DNA from: [Leptolyngbya] sp. JSC-1
Lineage (GTDB): Bacteria > Cyanobacteriota > Cyanobacteriia > Elainellales > Elainellaceae
Assembly: GCA_000733415.1 (NCBI GenBank)
Contig: KL662191.1
Span: 3,500,867 to 3,564,866 of the forward strand
Direction: 5' to 3'
DNA length: 64,000 bases
How positions within the stretch are numbered: position 1 is the first letter of the stretch; each line of letters begins with the position of its first letter. Below, in pieces: positions 45,061 through 53,364 of this stretch. The translations under genes were made by a program, and so were the position numbers. The notes below the pieces were generated by a model. That model did not search any database. It saw only the letters and a list, made by a program, of their open reading frames with translations, and was not told where the DNA came from.

Positions 45061-45408
45061 ATGAAACGAATTGCTCTGAATGACTTGCCTGAAGAATCAG
45101 TGTCCCACAATCCGGCTATCAAAAAGAAGGTAATGCTGCGTTTGGGTGAACTTCCCCACCTGACCAACTTCTCCCAAGCTCGGTTTGCCCCCGGCCAGGT
45201 TGCCGCAGCCCACGCTCACACCGATATGTGCGAGGTGTTTTTTGTCGAGGCGGGCACTGGCCTGATTTGCATTGATAGCCAGGAGTATGCTCTGATGGTC
45301 GGCACCTGTGTGGCGGTGGAACCGGGTGAGCAGCATGAAGTCCGCAATACGGGTTCCGAAGAGCTAGTGCTGACCTATTTTGGCCTGCGGGTGGAGCCAA
45401 GCCAATGA
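45061..45408 (+). CDS. Cupin-domain protein
   Basis: A 115-residue single cupin. Metal-binding histidines and Glu are in AAAHAHTDMCEVFFVE (about residues 49-64), with the second motif PGEQHEVRNTG (near 91-101). It starts MKRIALNDLPEESVSHNPAI. The stop overlaps the next ATG by four bases (ATGA at 45405-45408), so it is translationally coupled to the cyclase. The substrate is unknown. Confidence 0.85.
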   Translation: MKRIALNDLPEESVSHNPAIKKKVMLRLGELPHLTNFSQARFAPGQVAAAHAHTDMCEVFFVEAGTGLICIDSQEYALMVGTCVAVEPGEQHEVRNTGSEELVLTYFGLRVEPSQ

Positions 45409-46112
45409 ACCAAATGCCTTGGCGCGTGGTAGACCTGACCCATCCCCTCACTGCTACAATGCCCCTTTGGGCAGGTGATCCGTCCATCGAAATCCAACCC
45501 TGGGCTAGCTACGGCCAGGAAGGCTACATGATCAATCGCCTGATCATCGGTGAGCATAGCGGTACCCACTGGGGCACACCCAACAGTTTCATTCCCAACG
45601 CCAGAAGCGCCGATCAGTTTACGGCGCAGGAGCTGGTGGTTCCGGCCGTGGTGTTGGATAGGCGTGAATCGGCTGCACCCAACCCCGATTACTGCCTTTC
45701 TTTGGCCGATGTCGAAGCTTGGGAGGCCAGGCATGGGCTAGTTCCGTCCGGCAGCCTCGTGATTCTGTTTACCGGCTGGCAAGATCGCTGGAGCCATTCT
45801 CCTAGCTTTTTTAACCGAGATGCGCAAGGAACCTGTCACTTTCCGGGCTTTGGGGCAGAGGCCGTGGCTTTTCTGATTGCAGAACGCCACATTGTTGGCC
45901 TGGGAACCGATACGCATGGAGTCGATCCGGGGAGTGATCCTACCTACGCCGCCAGCATGGCTATCTATGAAGCTGACGGCCTCATTCTGGAATGTTTGGC
46001 TGGACTCGATCAACTGCCTCCAACGGGTGCAACTCTGGTAATCGGAGGATTGCCGGTTCAAGACGGTTCGGGCAGCCCTGCCAGGGTATTGGCCTTGATT
46101 GCGGCAGTATAG
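45405..46112 (+). CDS. Cyclase-family protein (kynurenine formamidase-like)
   Basis: A 235-residue alpha/beta protein of the cyclase/arylformamidase family. Start WRVVDLTHPLTATMPLWAGDP and the core HSGTHWGTPNSF (about residues 50-61) match the family, but the expected Asp (HxGTHxDxP) is Gly here. GTDTHGVDPGSDPTYAAS follows later (about 167-184). Loss of the aspartate may change or abolish the usual metal site, or mark a subfamily. It is coupled to the cupin. The substrate is unknown. Confidence 0.82.
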   Translation: MNQMPWRVVDLTHPLTATMPLWAGDPSIEIQPWASYGQEGYMINRLIIGEHSGTHWGTPNSFIPNARSADQFTAQELVVPAVVLDRRESAAPNPDYCLSLADVEAWEARHGLVPSGSLVILFTGWQDRWSHSPSFFNRDAQGTCHFPGFGAEAVAFLIAERHIVGLGTDTHGVDPGSDPTYAASMAIYEADGLILECLAGLDQLPPTGATLVIGGLPVQDGSGSPARVLALIAAV

Positions 46113-46188
46113 AAGGTACTCGGCAGCTCACTGCTGCATCTTGGAGCGACTTGGGAATCTTGAGTATGGTCCTGCTCTAACCTTCCTT

Positions 46189-46806
46189 ATGGGTAAACTA
46201 CGATTGACTTCAGCCAACTTGCGGCAGCAGTTGCAGCAGCTCCGATTTCAACAGCACAGCACTCTACACCAATCCATTGCTGTGGGACAGGTCGGGTTGC
46301 TGACTTGCGGAATTTTGCTAACCCTATTGGCAGGTCATAGTACGGCCCACGAAGGCTATGCCCGTCAGCGCCTCCAATTTCAGCGAGAGCGGCTTTCTAG
46401 GCCAACGGCAGAACAACCGCCTGCATTTAAGCCAGGAACACCGGGAGTTTGCCATCTGTATCAGCTGTCAGGCTATTTAGCAATTGATCCACAGGGGCAG
46501 GTAGTGCCCTTAAGTGAGTACTGTGAGCAGCAGCGCAATTGGGCCTGGTACGAAACCGGCGATTTTTGGCACGAATTCCGTGAAGTAGCCGGTGCTGAAA
46601 CGCTTAGCTATGCCCAAACCTTGGACCGCGACAAAGTCGAAGCCTACGCCCAGTCGATTTGCCCCTTTTTGGCCAACGGCGGCACAATGCAGGAATTGGC
46701 CGAGATCAGAACAGATGCTCAACTCCCGGCAGATTTTGAGCGAGCGGTGACCATAGCCGCGGTGAAGACCTTTTGTCGAGAGCATCGCCAGCAGATCAGA
46801 GAATAG
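46189..46806 (+). CDS. Hypothetical protein with one membrane segment
   Basis: Start ATG 46189 (MGKLRLTSANLRQQLQQL). 205 residues with a single hydrophobic helix (VGQVGLLTCGILLTLLAG, about 32-50), then a soluble region containing cysteines (GVCHLYQLSGYLAIDPQGQV, EYCEQQRNWAWYETGDFW). It probably sits in the membrane with its C-terminal part outside. No family is recognised. It follows the cyclase by 76 bp on the same strand. Confidence 0.65.
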   Translation: MGKLRLTSANLRQQLQQLRFQQHSTLHQSIAVGQVGLLTCGILLTLLAGHSTAHEGYARQRLQFQRERLSRPTAEQPPAFKPGTPGVCHLYQLSGYLAIDPQGQVVPLSEYCEQQRNWAWYETGDFWHEFREVAGAETLSYAQTLDRDKVEAYAQSICPFLANGGTMQELAEIRTDAQLPADFERAVTIAAVKTFCREHRQQIRE

Positions 46807-46830
46807 GAGTTGGAGGCTGGTTTCAGCCCT

Positions 46831-47532
46831 TCAGACCAGGGTTCGTTCTAAGGCGGACACATCAGGAATGCAGAGAATGTCTCGGTCCCGCTGGATTAAC
46901 CCTTTCTTTTCCAGCTTGCTGAGGACGCGGGTGACGGTTTCTCTAGCTAAACCACTGAGGCTACTCAACTCCCGATGGGGCAAATTGGGAATTTCGATAC
47001 CTTGTTCGCCAGGCTTGCCTTGCCCATCGGCCAAAAACAATAAAATGTCTGCTACTCGCGAAACGCTATCCGACTCTCGCAGCCGCAAACGTCGGTTAAC
47101 CTGCCGCAAACGACGAGCCATTAACTGTGCTAGGCGGATACCCGACTGGGGTTCATTTGACAGTAATTGTACGAAGTCCTGAGCTGGCATATTGCCAATG
47201 ATGGTAGGAACCAGCGTAATCACATCCGTGGACCGGGGGACTTCGTCGAGTGCTGCCATTTCGCCAAATAGCTCACCCTTGCCTAAAATGTTGAGCGTTA
47301 CCTCCTTACCATCTAAATTGTAAGTCCGAATTTTTACCCAACCGTCTAGAATAAAATATACTGAGCTGCCCCAATCGTTTTCGAGAAGCAGCACCTGGTT
47401 AGGAGGATGGTTTCGCACAACAACATGAGCCAAGGCTTGCTCAACGCTAGCCTCTGGCAAACCCTTGAAGAAAGGATTAGAACGAATTAGCGAAGCATCC
47501 CGTGTTTCGCGGGAATTGTACCGATCGTGCAT
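46831..47532 (-). CDS. Crp/Fnr-family transcription regulator
   Basis: A 233-residue regulator: cyclic-nucleotide-binding domain (about 20-140) and a C-terminal winged helix (about 165-230). The nucleotide pocket reads GELFGEMAALDEVPRSTDV, with the Arg-Ser seen in cAMP-binding members, and the recognition helix is LSSLSGLARETVTRVLSKLEKKG. It could bind cAMP, as in cyanobacterial SYCRP1-type proteins, but this is inferred from the motif. Start MHDRYNSRETRDAS. The upstream region has a 10-bp repeat. Regulon unknown. Confidence 0.88.
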   Translation of the reverse strand: MHDRYNSRETRDASLIRSNPFFKGLPEASVEQALAHVVVRNHPPNQVLLLENDWGSSVYFILDGWVKIRTYNLDGKEVTLNILGKGELFGEMAALDEVPRSTDVITLVPTIIGNMPAQDFVQLLSNEPQSGIRLAQLMARRLRQVNRRLRLRESDSVSRVADILLFLADGQGKPGEQGIEIPNLPHRELSSLSGLARETVTRVLSKLEKKGLIQRDRDILCIPDVSALERTLV

Positions 47533-47885
47533 GGAACCATGCCACTAACAATAGAGGGAGCAGTGAAGCAGACAGAAATCAGAAAAAACAATCAGAAACA
47601 ATCAGAAACAATCAGAACTTATACACCCCGAAAACTGTACCAAGTCAGAAACTAGACAAACTAGAAGGACATTGTCAATTTGCCAACTGTCCCCATCCCA
47701 GCGTAGCCGATTTTTTCTCAGTTAGATGAATTAACTGAATTTAGTTTTAATTAAGTTTTAATAGTTGGCTTAGTTGTAACTGTTCAAGTTTAATCCCGTT
47801 AGACCAAAATAAGCCTAAGGGGCAGACTCACAGAGATCATAGCCCAGAGTCTACCCCAACTTTTGACAAAAGTTTATCAAGTTAT
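47533..47885. other. Intergenic region with a short repeat
   Basis: A 353-bp spacer between the Crp-like gene and the pentapeptide gene, both on the minus strand. It has a 10-bp tandem repeat (47589-47617). No RNA or gene was recognised. Confidence 0.4.
47589..47617. repeat. 10-bp tandem repeat AATCAGAAAC
   Basis: The unit ATCAGAAACA is repeated at 47591-47600 and 47601-47610, with a weak third copy ATCAGAAC at 47611. It lies about 60-85 bp before the start of the Crp-like gene. A slippage origin is likely. Confidence 0.7.
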
Positions 47886-48317
47886 CTATTCGCCACCAAT
47901 ACTGATGCTAGTACCGTAAATTTGGGCATCGGTTAAATTCAAGGCCTGCATGGTTGCGCCGGTTACATCCGCATGATAGATGACAGCACGAGTTAGATTA
48001 ACGCTGGTCAGGTTGGCTTGATTGAGACTGGCATTGGTGAGATAGGCACCCGTCAGGTTAGCGCCTTCTAGATCAGCACCCGTTAGGTCTGCGCCTTCTA
48101 AATTTACACCCGTCAAGTCGGCACCGCGCAAATCGGTGCCGCGCAAATCAGCCCCAATCAAATGAGCTTGGCTGAGATCGGCATCGCGGAGGTCGCAACC
48201 CGCACAGGCTCTAGTATCAAGGAGTTGCTGCACATGGGCCGGGTTTTCCGCTTGAGCTGGGAGCGTCAGCAATAAGGTCGGCAACAAAGTCAGTGTTGCT
48301 AAAATAGAACGCTTCAT
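47886..48317 (-). CDS. Exported pentapeptide-repeat protein
   Basis: A 143-residue protein: signal peptide (LATLTLLPTLLLTLPAQA, cleavage after residue 23), CAGC pair, then pentapeptide repeats A(D/N)LxG (DLSQAHLIGADLRGTDLRGA, then DLTGVNLEGADLTGADLEGA, and so on) to about residue 125. Pentapeptide proteins fold as a right-handed beta helix; cyanobacteria have many in the thylakoid lumen or periplasm. The two cysteines in CAGCDL may form a disulfide. Function unknown. Confidence 0.88.
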   Translation of the reverse strand: MKRSILATLTLLPTLLLTLPAQAENPAHVQQLLDTRACAGCDLRDADLSQAHLIGADLRGTDLRGADLTGVNLEGADLTGADLEGANLTGAYLTNASLNQANLTSVNLTRAVIYHADVTGATMQALNLTDAQIYGTSISIGGE

Positions 48318-48881
48318 AATCCGTCCTCCGTAAAATCGAGATGCTATGCGGTTGCTTCAACGCCTTCTGATTAGCTACAGAGGCAATACTGCAAATTCCG
48401 AAAGCCAAGCCAAGCCCCCAAGCCAAGCCTCGGTGCCACAAGACAACGCTAAACCCCAGTCGCCCACCGGTTCAATCAGTCGCTTAAGTACTTAAGTGCT
48501 TAAGAATGGCTGGAGGTTAACCCACGCATAGCGTTGCTACGGAATCTATGGAATATCCAGTTGGCAAGTTTCAATCAAAGCATTAACCAGAGCCGTGAAG
48601 CGATATCTCCTAACCTGCTTCTCCAACTCAAACCGATTTGACTCACACGGACAGATTCACCAACTCAAACAAGAACACGGCTCAAACTACACTCGCAATC
48701 ACACCTATCAGTCACCAAAACTTAGCAGTCACCAACAAGATGGTTATTATGGGCTTTCTAGCTTTTTCTAGCCCACTTATAGCGTAGAGTGTCAGGCCCC
48801 AAATTGCCTCACCCAAATGAAGGAAATGCCGCCATCTGCATTCGTTCTGCATTCATTCTATGCGGCTAGAGGCAGAGCCTA
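48318..48881. other. 564-bp intergenic region, no gene seen
   Basis: Between the pentapeptide gene and the inositol-phosphatase-family gene, both on the minus strand. It holds three CTTAAG at 8-bp spacing (48483, 48491 and 48499). Open frames here have no protein character. No RNA was recognised. Confidence 0.45.
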
Positions 48882-49808
48882 CTAAAATTGTCGTTCCGGT
48901 AACGGACAGCACTCTAAAACGGCTTGCTGCAGGCAGGGTAACAAAGCCGTCACATAGCTACGCCAGCCAATAATGATGGGCTGCTGATGGGCCAAGGACT
49001 GGGCATCAATTCCATCGGGCATGAATCGTAAGGGTTCGCCGTTTAAGTCGCAACAAACCAAGCCAGCCGCTTGGGCCAAGGCGACCGGAGCTGTGGTGTC
49101 CCATAGTTTGACGCGGCGATTCAGGTACAGGTACAGTCCAGCCTGACCGCAGATGACTTGCAGCACCTTGAGGCCAAAACTGCCAGTCGAGCTAAACTGA
49201 GCAGCAGGAATCAGATGAGCAATGGCGCTACCAAAACGTTTCTGATCTCTATATCCCAACAGAATGGGGCAGAAGTTGGCGGACGGATGGGCCGGCTCGA
49301 CCGGCTGGAGTGGTTCTGCGGAGGCCATTCCTGTTGCTTGAAATAGGCCAATCTCAGAACCACCGTAATAAAGCTGATTAACCGCTGGAGCGTAGATCCA
49401 ACCCGCTACCGGCTGATGCCTCACGAGCAGTCCGGCCATGACCGCATAGTGGGAGCGGCCGTGAATAAAGTCATCGGTACCATCTAATGGATCGACAAAC
49501 CACTGTCGATCGGAAGGGGTAGCAAAGGCGCTCCAGGAATCTGGATTTTCTTCGCTAATGATGGGATCTGCCGGAAACAAACGCGTCAATCCTGCAGTGA
49601 GTTGCTGGTCCAAAGCACGATCCACGTCAGTGACATAATCGTGCTTGCCTTTTTCATACACCTGAAACTCGTGGGCAGCCATTTGCTGGGCGGTCTGTCC
49701 GCAGCGTTGCATCAATTGACACATGGCTTGAATTTGGGCAGCGGTAAAGGATGGCATGATCAGGGGTGGAGTGGAAGTAGTCAACTGTATTCTCGCTAAA
49801 GCATCCAC
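48882..49808 (-). CDS. Inositol-monophosphatase-family protein (CysQ-like)
   Basis: A 308-residue phosphatase; start ATG 49808 or the internal ATG 49757 (MPSFTAAQIQAMCQLM). The magnesium site motifs are DYVTDVDRALD, EENPDSW (Glu), DPLDGTDDFIHGRSHYAVM and the C-terminal LWDTTAPVALAQAAG. The family removes phosphate from inositol, PAP (3'(2'),5'-bisphosphate) or related sugars; PAP recycling is a guess. It begins 13 bp after the amiC stop, so one transcript with it is likely. Confidence 0.88.
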   Translation of the reverse strand: MDALARIQLTTSTPPLIMPSFTAAQIQAMCQLMQRCGQTAQQMAAHEFQVYEKGKHDYVTDVDRALDQQLTAGLTRLFPADPIISEENPDSWSAFATPSDRQWFVDPLDGTDDFIHGRSHYAVMAGLLVRHQPVAGWIYAPAVNQLYYGGSEIGLFQATGMASAEPLQPVEPAHPSANFCPILLGYRDQKRFGSAIAHLIPAAQFSSTGSFGLKVLQVICGQAGLYLYLNRRVKLWDTTAPVALAQAAGLVCCDLNGEPLRFMPDGIDAQSLAHQQPIIIGWRSYVTALLPCLQQAVLECCPLPERQF

Positions 49809-49821
49809 TCAACGGTAGCGA

Positions 49822-51231
49822 CTAGAAAGTATCGACAATGTATTGCAGGATTCCACGAGCAACAGCTTTGGCCAGAAGCTCACGAAAGTTGGAGTCGGCC
49901 AGTCTAGGAGCATCTTCTGCACCCGTCACAAATCCCAATTCAACCAGACTAGCTGGCATGTTAGTGCGTCGCAAAACAAAAAATCTGGCTTCTTTGACAC
50001 CGCGATTGTTCATGCCAGTTGCCTCCAGCAAGCTGTCTAGCAGGTAGGCGGATAACTCTCGACCAGCAGCAGACGAGTAAAAATAGGTTTCGACCCCATT
50101 GACATCAGGGCGGCTCATGCTGATGGCATTGGCGTGGATGCTGACAAAAATATCGGCGTTGGCGCGATTAGCCAGAGCAACGCGAGGTTCAAGGCCCACT
50201 TCGCGCTCATCGGCGCGGGTCAGAATAATCTCAGCTCCATTCTGTTGCAGCAGTTCGGCTACCCGCAAACTCACCTCCAGAACAATATCGGTCTCCCGTA
50301 GCCCCCCAATGCCAATCGCCCCCGGATCGCGTCCGCCATGACCTGGATCGATCACAATCAAAACGCGCTGGTTTGCCACATTTGGCAGTTGATCTAGGGG
50401 AGGCAGGATGCGCGTCCGAGTGGTTCCACCCGGAACAAACCGCCGCTGGGGACGCCCAGCCAAGCTCAGCGCAAGCGACTGACTAACCCGGCTAATTTCA
50501 CCAATTTGTACACCCGGTGCGGGTTGTAAGCCAATTACCACATCGCTTTCAGCTTGTTGGGCACGCAGGCTTAGCAATGGACTGCGGTTATCCAACGTAG
50601 GGTTCGTGAAATCTCTAGCCAAGCGAGCTTGAGGAATGCGAATTTGATAGGTGGAGGTAGCCTGGTCCCAGCCGCTGGTATAGTCGGTCAGAGGTCGATC
50701 GGCCCGAATCGTCACACCTCGACCGTTGGTAGCGACTTCAACCGTTTGAATCACAGCTGCATCAACATAGGGAATGACTTCGATCGGAATGCGGGTTTCA
50801 CGGTCACGGTTAGCGCGGCGCTCAGCTCGACTGAGGCGTCTGGGAGGCGGCAGTTGCACACTCCAGCCCGTTTGGCTGGTGCCCTGTACGATTACCTGAG
50901 TGGGGTCAATCGTGTATTCGTTCTCCAATTCGATCACGATTCGGGCAGTATCATCGTCTTCGCGACGAATTTCAATCTCGTCGATGGCTCCGTCTCCATC
51001 TTCGCGGATGCGCCTGCGCTCTAACGACGTGTTGGGTAGGTCAATGACCAACCGCACCGGATCAGTCAAAAGCTGGACTCTTGGTTGAACCGGCTCATCG
51101 GTACTGAAGATAAGCTGATTCTGAGCCTGATTGAACTGCCAGGACTGTAGCCTCGCGGCTTCTGCAGATAGGGAAATTAACAAAACACTGAGGGTGCCCA
51201 GCACGCCGGACATTAACCAGGGAAGTTTCAC
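49822..51231 (-). CDS. amiC: N-acetylmuramoyl-L-alanine amidase with AMIN domain
   Basis: Cuts the amide bond of peptidoglycan during cell separation. 469 residues: signal peptide (MSGVLGTLSVLLISLSAEA), AMIN domain (about 26-130, with IDLPNTSLERRRI, binding envelope sites), a linker, then the Amidase_3 catalytic domain (about 265-469). Zinc ligands appear in VIDPGHGGRDPGA and SIHANAI, with ETDIVLE and the later SLVELGF (Glu). Start ATG 51231. Often called AmiC; in filamentous cyanobacteria it also shapes septal pores. Followed by the phosphatase gene at 13 bp. Confidence 0.93.
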   Translation of the reverse strand: MKLPWLMSGVLGTLSVLLISLSAEAARLQSWQFNQAQNQLIFSTDEPVQPRVQLLTDPVRLVIDLPNTSLERRRIREDGDGAIDEIEIRREDDDTARIVIELENEYTIDPTQVIVQGTSQTGWSVQLPPPRRLSRAERRANRDRETRIPIEVIPYVDAAVIQTVEVATNGRGVTIRADRPLTDYTSGWDQATSTYQIRIPQARLARDFTNPTLDNRSPLLSLRAQQAESDVVIGLQPAPGVQIGEISRVSQSLALSLAGRPQRRFVPGGTTRTRILPPLDQLPNVANQRVLIVIDPGHGGRDPGAIGIGGLRETDIVLEVSLRVAELLQQNGAEIILTRADEREVGLEPRVALANRANADIFVSIHANAISMSRPDVNGVETYFYSSAAGRELSAYLLDSLLEATGMNNRGVKEARFFVLRRTNMPASLVELGFVTGAEDAPRLADSNFRELLAKAVARGILQYIVDTF

Positions 51232-51574
51232 AATTCGGATGGCTCCTCGCGATTATCGCGATTGATCACTCAAGGATTGGGAGTAAATGAGGTCGATGAA
51301 GTGAGTAAATCTGGGACTCGATTGACCCTACAGAATGGGGAGACAAACAGCAACAAAATCTATCCCAGTCAGAGCAGCAAGCCCCCTGAGGACATCATGA
51401 CTTCTACCCGCATCCACGATATCAAAGAACGGCTTGTTCGGGTCGAGGGGCGAGATCTTTTTCGCTACCAATGCCCTAGCCAACTCAGTAATTGAAGCCA
51501 CCCAGACCCTAATAAACGATTAGAGCAAATGTAGAGCCAGTAACAAATCCTACCTTACTCGTTACTTGCTATCC
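51232..51574. other. Intergenic region, promoter side of amiC
   Basis: A 343-bp spacer between amiC and the manganese exporter. It contains one small plus-strand ORF at 51397-51495 and an NtcA-like GTA-N8-TAC at 51540-51553, probably by chance. Confidence 0.4.
51397..51495 (+). CDS. Possible small protein, 32 residues
   Basis: ATG 51397 with GAGG 6 bp upstream, reading MTSTRIHDIKERLVRVEGRD and a further 12 residues to TGA at 51493-51495. The first half is a plausible amphipathic helix. No family is recognised and it may be spurious. Confidence 0.25.
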   Translation: MTSTRIHDIKERLVRVEGRDLFRYQCPSQLSN

Positions 51575-52198
51575 TTAAGCATGCAGCAGTTCATACAAAC
51601 CAACAGCAGCAAAAATTAGGAATAGCGTACCGCCCAGCATAGTAATCGTGCGTTCAGAAATACGGCCACACACCATCCGCCCGCAAACTACTGCAATGGC
51701 GGCGCAAACAGCATGACCTAGAATAGCGCCTAACGCCACACCGACTGGATTGTTAGCGGCCGCAAGGGCAATCGTAGCGATCTGAGTGCGATCGCCCCAC
51801 TCTGCTAAAAAGGTCAACCCAAAGGCTTCTGTGACAATGGCAAAGGGAGTATGCCGCTTGGGCAGCTTTTCTTCAGCCTGCTTAACCGCCATCAGTGCTT
51901 CTTGCTGCTCTTCCACGCAGGCTTGATCCGTCATCTGACTAGCGTTGTAGAGCAATTTGAAGCCAAAGCCCATAAACAAGAGTACTTTAGCCCACTGCAC
52001 ATAAACGGCTGGCAGTAGGGTAGCCGCCTGACCAAATAGCACTGACAAAATGGTCATCAGAGCCAAGGCTGCCACTGCCCCTACAAACACCCAACGCCGG
52101 GGATGACGCATCGCCAAAATAGCGGCAATAAAAAACGTCTTATCACCCAGTTCGGAAACGGTAATTAATAAAAGCCCTGCGGTAAAAGCAGTCAACAT
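51575..52198 (-). CDS. Manganese exporter of the TMEM165/GDT1 (Mnx) family
   Basis: A 207-residue membrane protein, start ATG at 52198 with GAGGAG 7 bp before it. Six transmembrane segments form two repeats, each with the signature ExGD(K/R)(T/S): ELGDKTFF (about residue 18) and EWGDRTQI (about residue 130). In cyanobacteria the family moves manganese out of the cytoplasm into the thylakoid lumen or periplasm. A cytoplasmic loop (KQAEEKLPKRHTPF) separates the halves. Expression is probably controlled by the yybP-ykoY riboswitch upstream, which would turn it on at high manganese. Confidence 0.92.
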   Translation of the reverse strand: MLTAFTAGLLLITVSELGDKTFFIAAILAMRHPRRWVFVGAVAALALMTILSVLFGQAATLLPAVYVQWAKVLLFMGFGFKLLYNASQMTDQACVEEQQEALMAVKQAEEKLPKRHTPFAIVTEAFGLTFLAEWGDRTQIATIALAAANNPVGVALGAILGHAVCAAIAVVCGRMVCGRISERTITMLGGTLFLIFAAVGLYELLHA

Positions 52199-52295
52199 CC
52201 TCAAGCTCCTCTCTCAAATCGGTAGGGAATCAATGGATTTGAGTGAGCTTGATGAACCAATAAGACTCCACCAAGCTCACATCTGTGAACTCAGT

Positions 52296-52514
52296 GAAGG
52301 TCTCACTTACAAGCTTCTGAACACCCAGGATGAAAACACGGCTTTACCCTACCTTGCTTCATCCAGACTTTAAGCGATCAGCGCCTGTCACTTAAGCCAG
52401 GTTCATCACCAGTATGTTGACTTAAGTAGTCTAGCCTACGAGAAATTGGCTGAAAAACCTTTTTAAGAAAGGCTCAAAAGCGCCTCTATGCTAGCAGCTA
52501 CTCCCCTTCGCTTC
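52296..52514 (-). promoter_or_regulatory. yybP-ykoY manganese riboswitch
   Basis: On the minus strand the first conserved box GGGGAGTAGC is at 52506-52497, then GTCAACATACTGG (52421-52409) and the closing GTGAGACCTTC (52306-52296). The outer stem GAAGG pairs with CCTTC (52508-52504 with 52300-52296). A stem GGATGAA/TTCATCC lies between. The long interior is larger than usual. The element ends about 97 bp before the exporter start. Known members bind Mn2+ and often control this transporter family. Confidence 0.85.
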
Positions 52515-52520
52515 AGGATG

Positions 52521-52550
52521 AATTTAACGTTTGATGCTGTTCTCTGTCAA
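52521..52550 (-). promoter_or_regulatory. Sigma-70-type promoter of the riboswitch transcript
   Basis: On the minus strand, TTGACA (complement of 52545-52550), an 18-bp spacer, then TAAATT (complement of 52521-52526), with transcription expected to start near 52515, just before the riboswitch. Confidence 0.6.
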
Positions 52551-52595
52551 TAGGTAGAGGCGAAATGGATAGTCAGGCGCTTGAGTAACCAAGTT

Positions 52596-53216
52596 TTAAG
52601 AAGCAGGCGCAGCCAGCACTCCATTTAGGAAAATGTCGGCCATGCCTTCAGCCATCTCCAGCATGGCTTGGGGAGACGAATCACCAGGCATAATCGTGTC
52701 TCGACTGAACCCGGCAATGGTAAACATGCCTAAAAAAACTTGAGCCACAATTCGAGGATTCATGCGGCGATAGATGCCCTGATCCATGGCCGTTTCAAAA
52801 AAAGCTTCCGCCACGTCCGTCATTTTAGTGATCACCTCAGACTGAATTTGTTCGCGTAGGTCTGGATGAAACTGCGCTTCCATGAAGCAAACCCGCAGTA
52901 GATCAGCATTTTGGTGTAGGTTCAGCATCCGTTTCCGCATCACCTGAGCGATGGCTTTGTAACTGGCCATTTCACTCAACTCGGTGAGCAAATCCGTCAG
53001 AATTTCGACCCAACCTTGAGTGGCAACCTCGATCAAAATCGCTTTTTTATTTTCGAAGTGACGGAAAATTGTTCCCTCAGCAACGCCAGCTTCCTGCGCC
53101 AAATCCCGCGTGGTCGTACCATCGTAGCCGTGGCGAGCAAACAGCTTCCTAGCGGCTTGTAAAATGCGAGTTTGGGTTTCTACCTCAGTCGGAGCATTGG
53201 AGAAAACAGGGCGCAT
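52596..53216 (-). CDS. TetR-family regulator
   Basis: A 206-residue repressor-like protein. The N-terminal helix-turn-helix reads DGTTTRDLAQEAGVAEGTIFRHFENK (in part; residues about 33-58). The ligand-binding C-terminal part is helical (ILLTDLLTELSEMASYKAIA onward), not conserved enough to guess the ligand. Start MRPVFSNAPTEVETQTRI. It is upstream of the manganese riboswitch on the same strand but with its own transcript likely; no drug exporter is adjacent. Confidence 0.88.
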   Translation of the reverse strand: MRPVFSNAPTEVETQTRILQAARKLFARHGYDGTTTRDLAQEAGVAEGTIFRHFENKKAILIEVATQGWVEILTDLLTELSEMASYKAIAQVMRKRMLNLHQNADLLRVCFMEAQFHPDLREQIQSEVITKMTDVAEAFFETAMDQGIYRRMNPRIVAQVFLGMFTIAGFSRDTIMPGDSSPQAMLEMAEGMADIFLNGVLAAPAS

Positions 53217-53364
53217 AACAGCAAATTACCTAGGGTTATTTAGCCGATATTAGCGGTATTACCTGCTGAAGTGATGGGATAATCCTTAAAACTTTACAGA
53301 TTATTACTGAATTGATCAAAAGGTTGATGCAAATCGCTGCGCAGTCCCAGAAAATTTAGTAATT

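Noticed and set aside
48483..48504. Three CTTAAG at 8-bp spacing as an operator
   Set aside because: A short simple repeat far from any start; likely slippage.
51540..51553. NtcA-like box GTA-N8-TAC
   Set aside because: A six-base match is expected many times in 64 kb by chance; it lies 300 bp from the amiC start with no good -10 after it.
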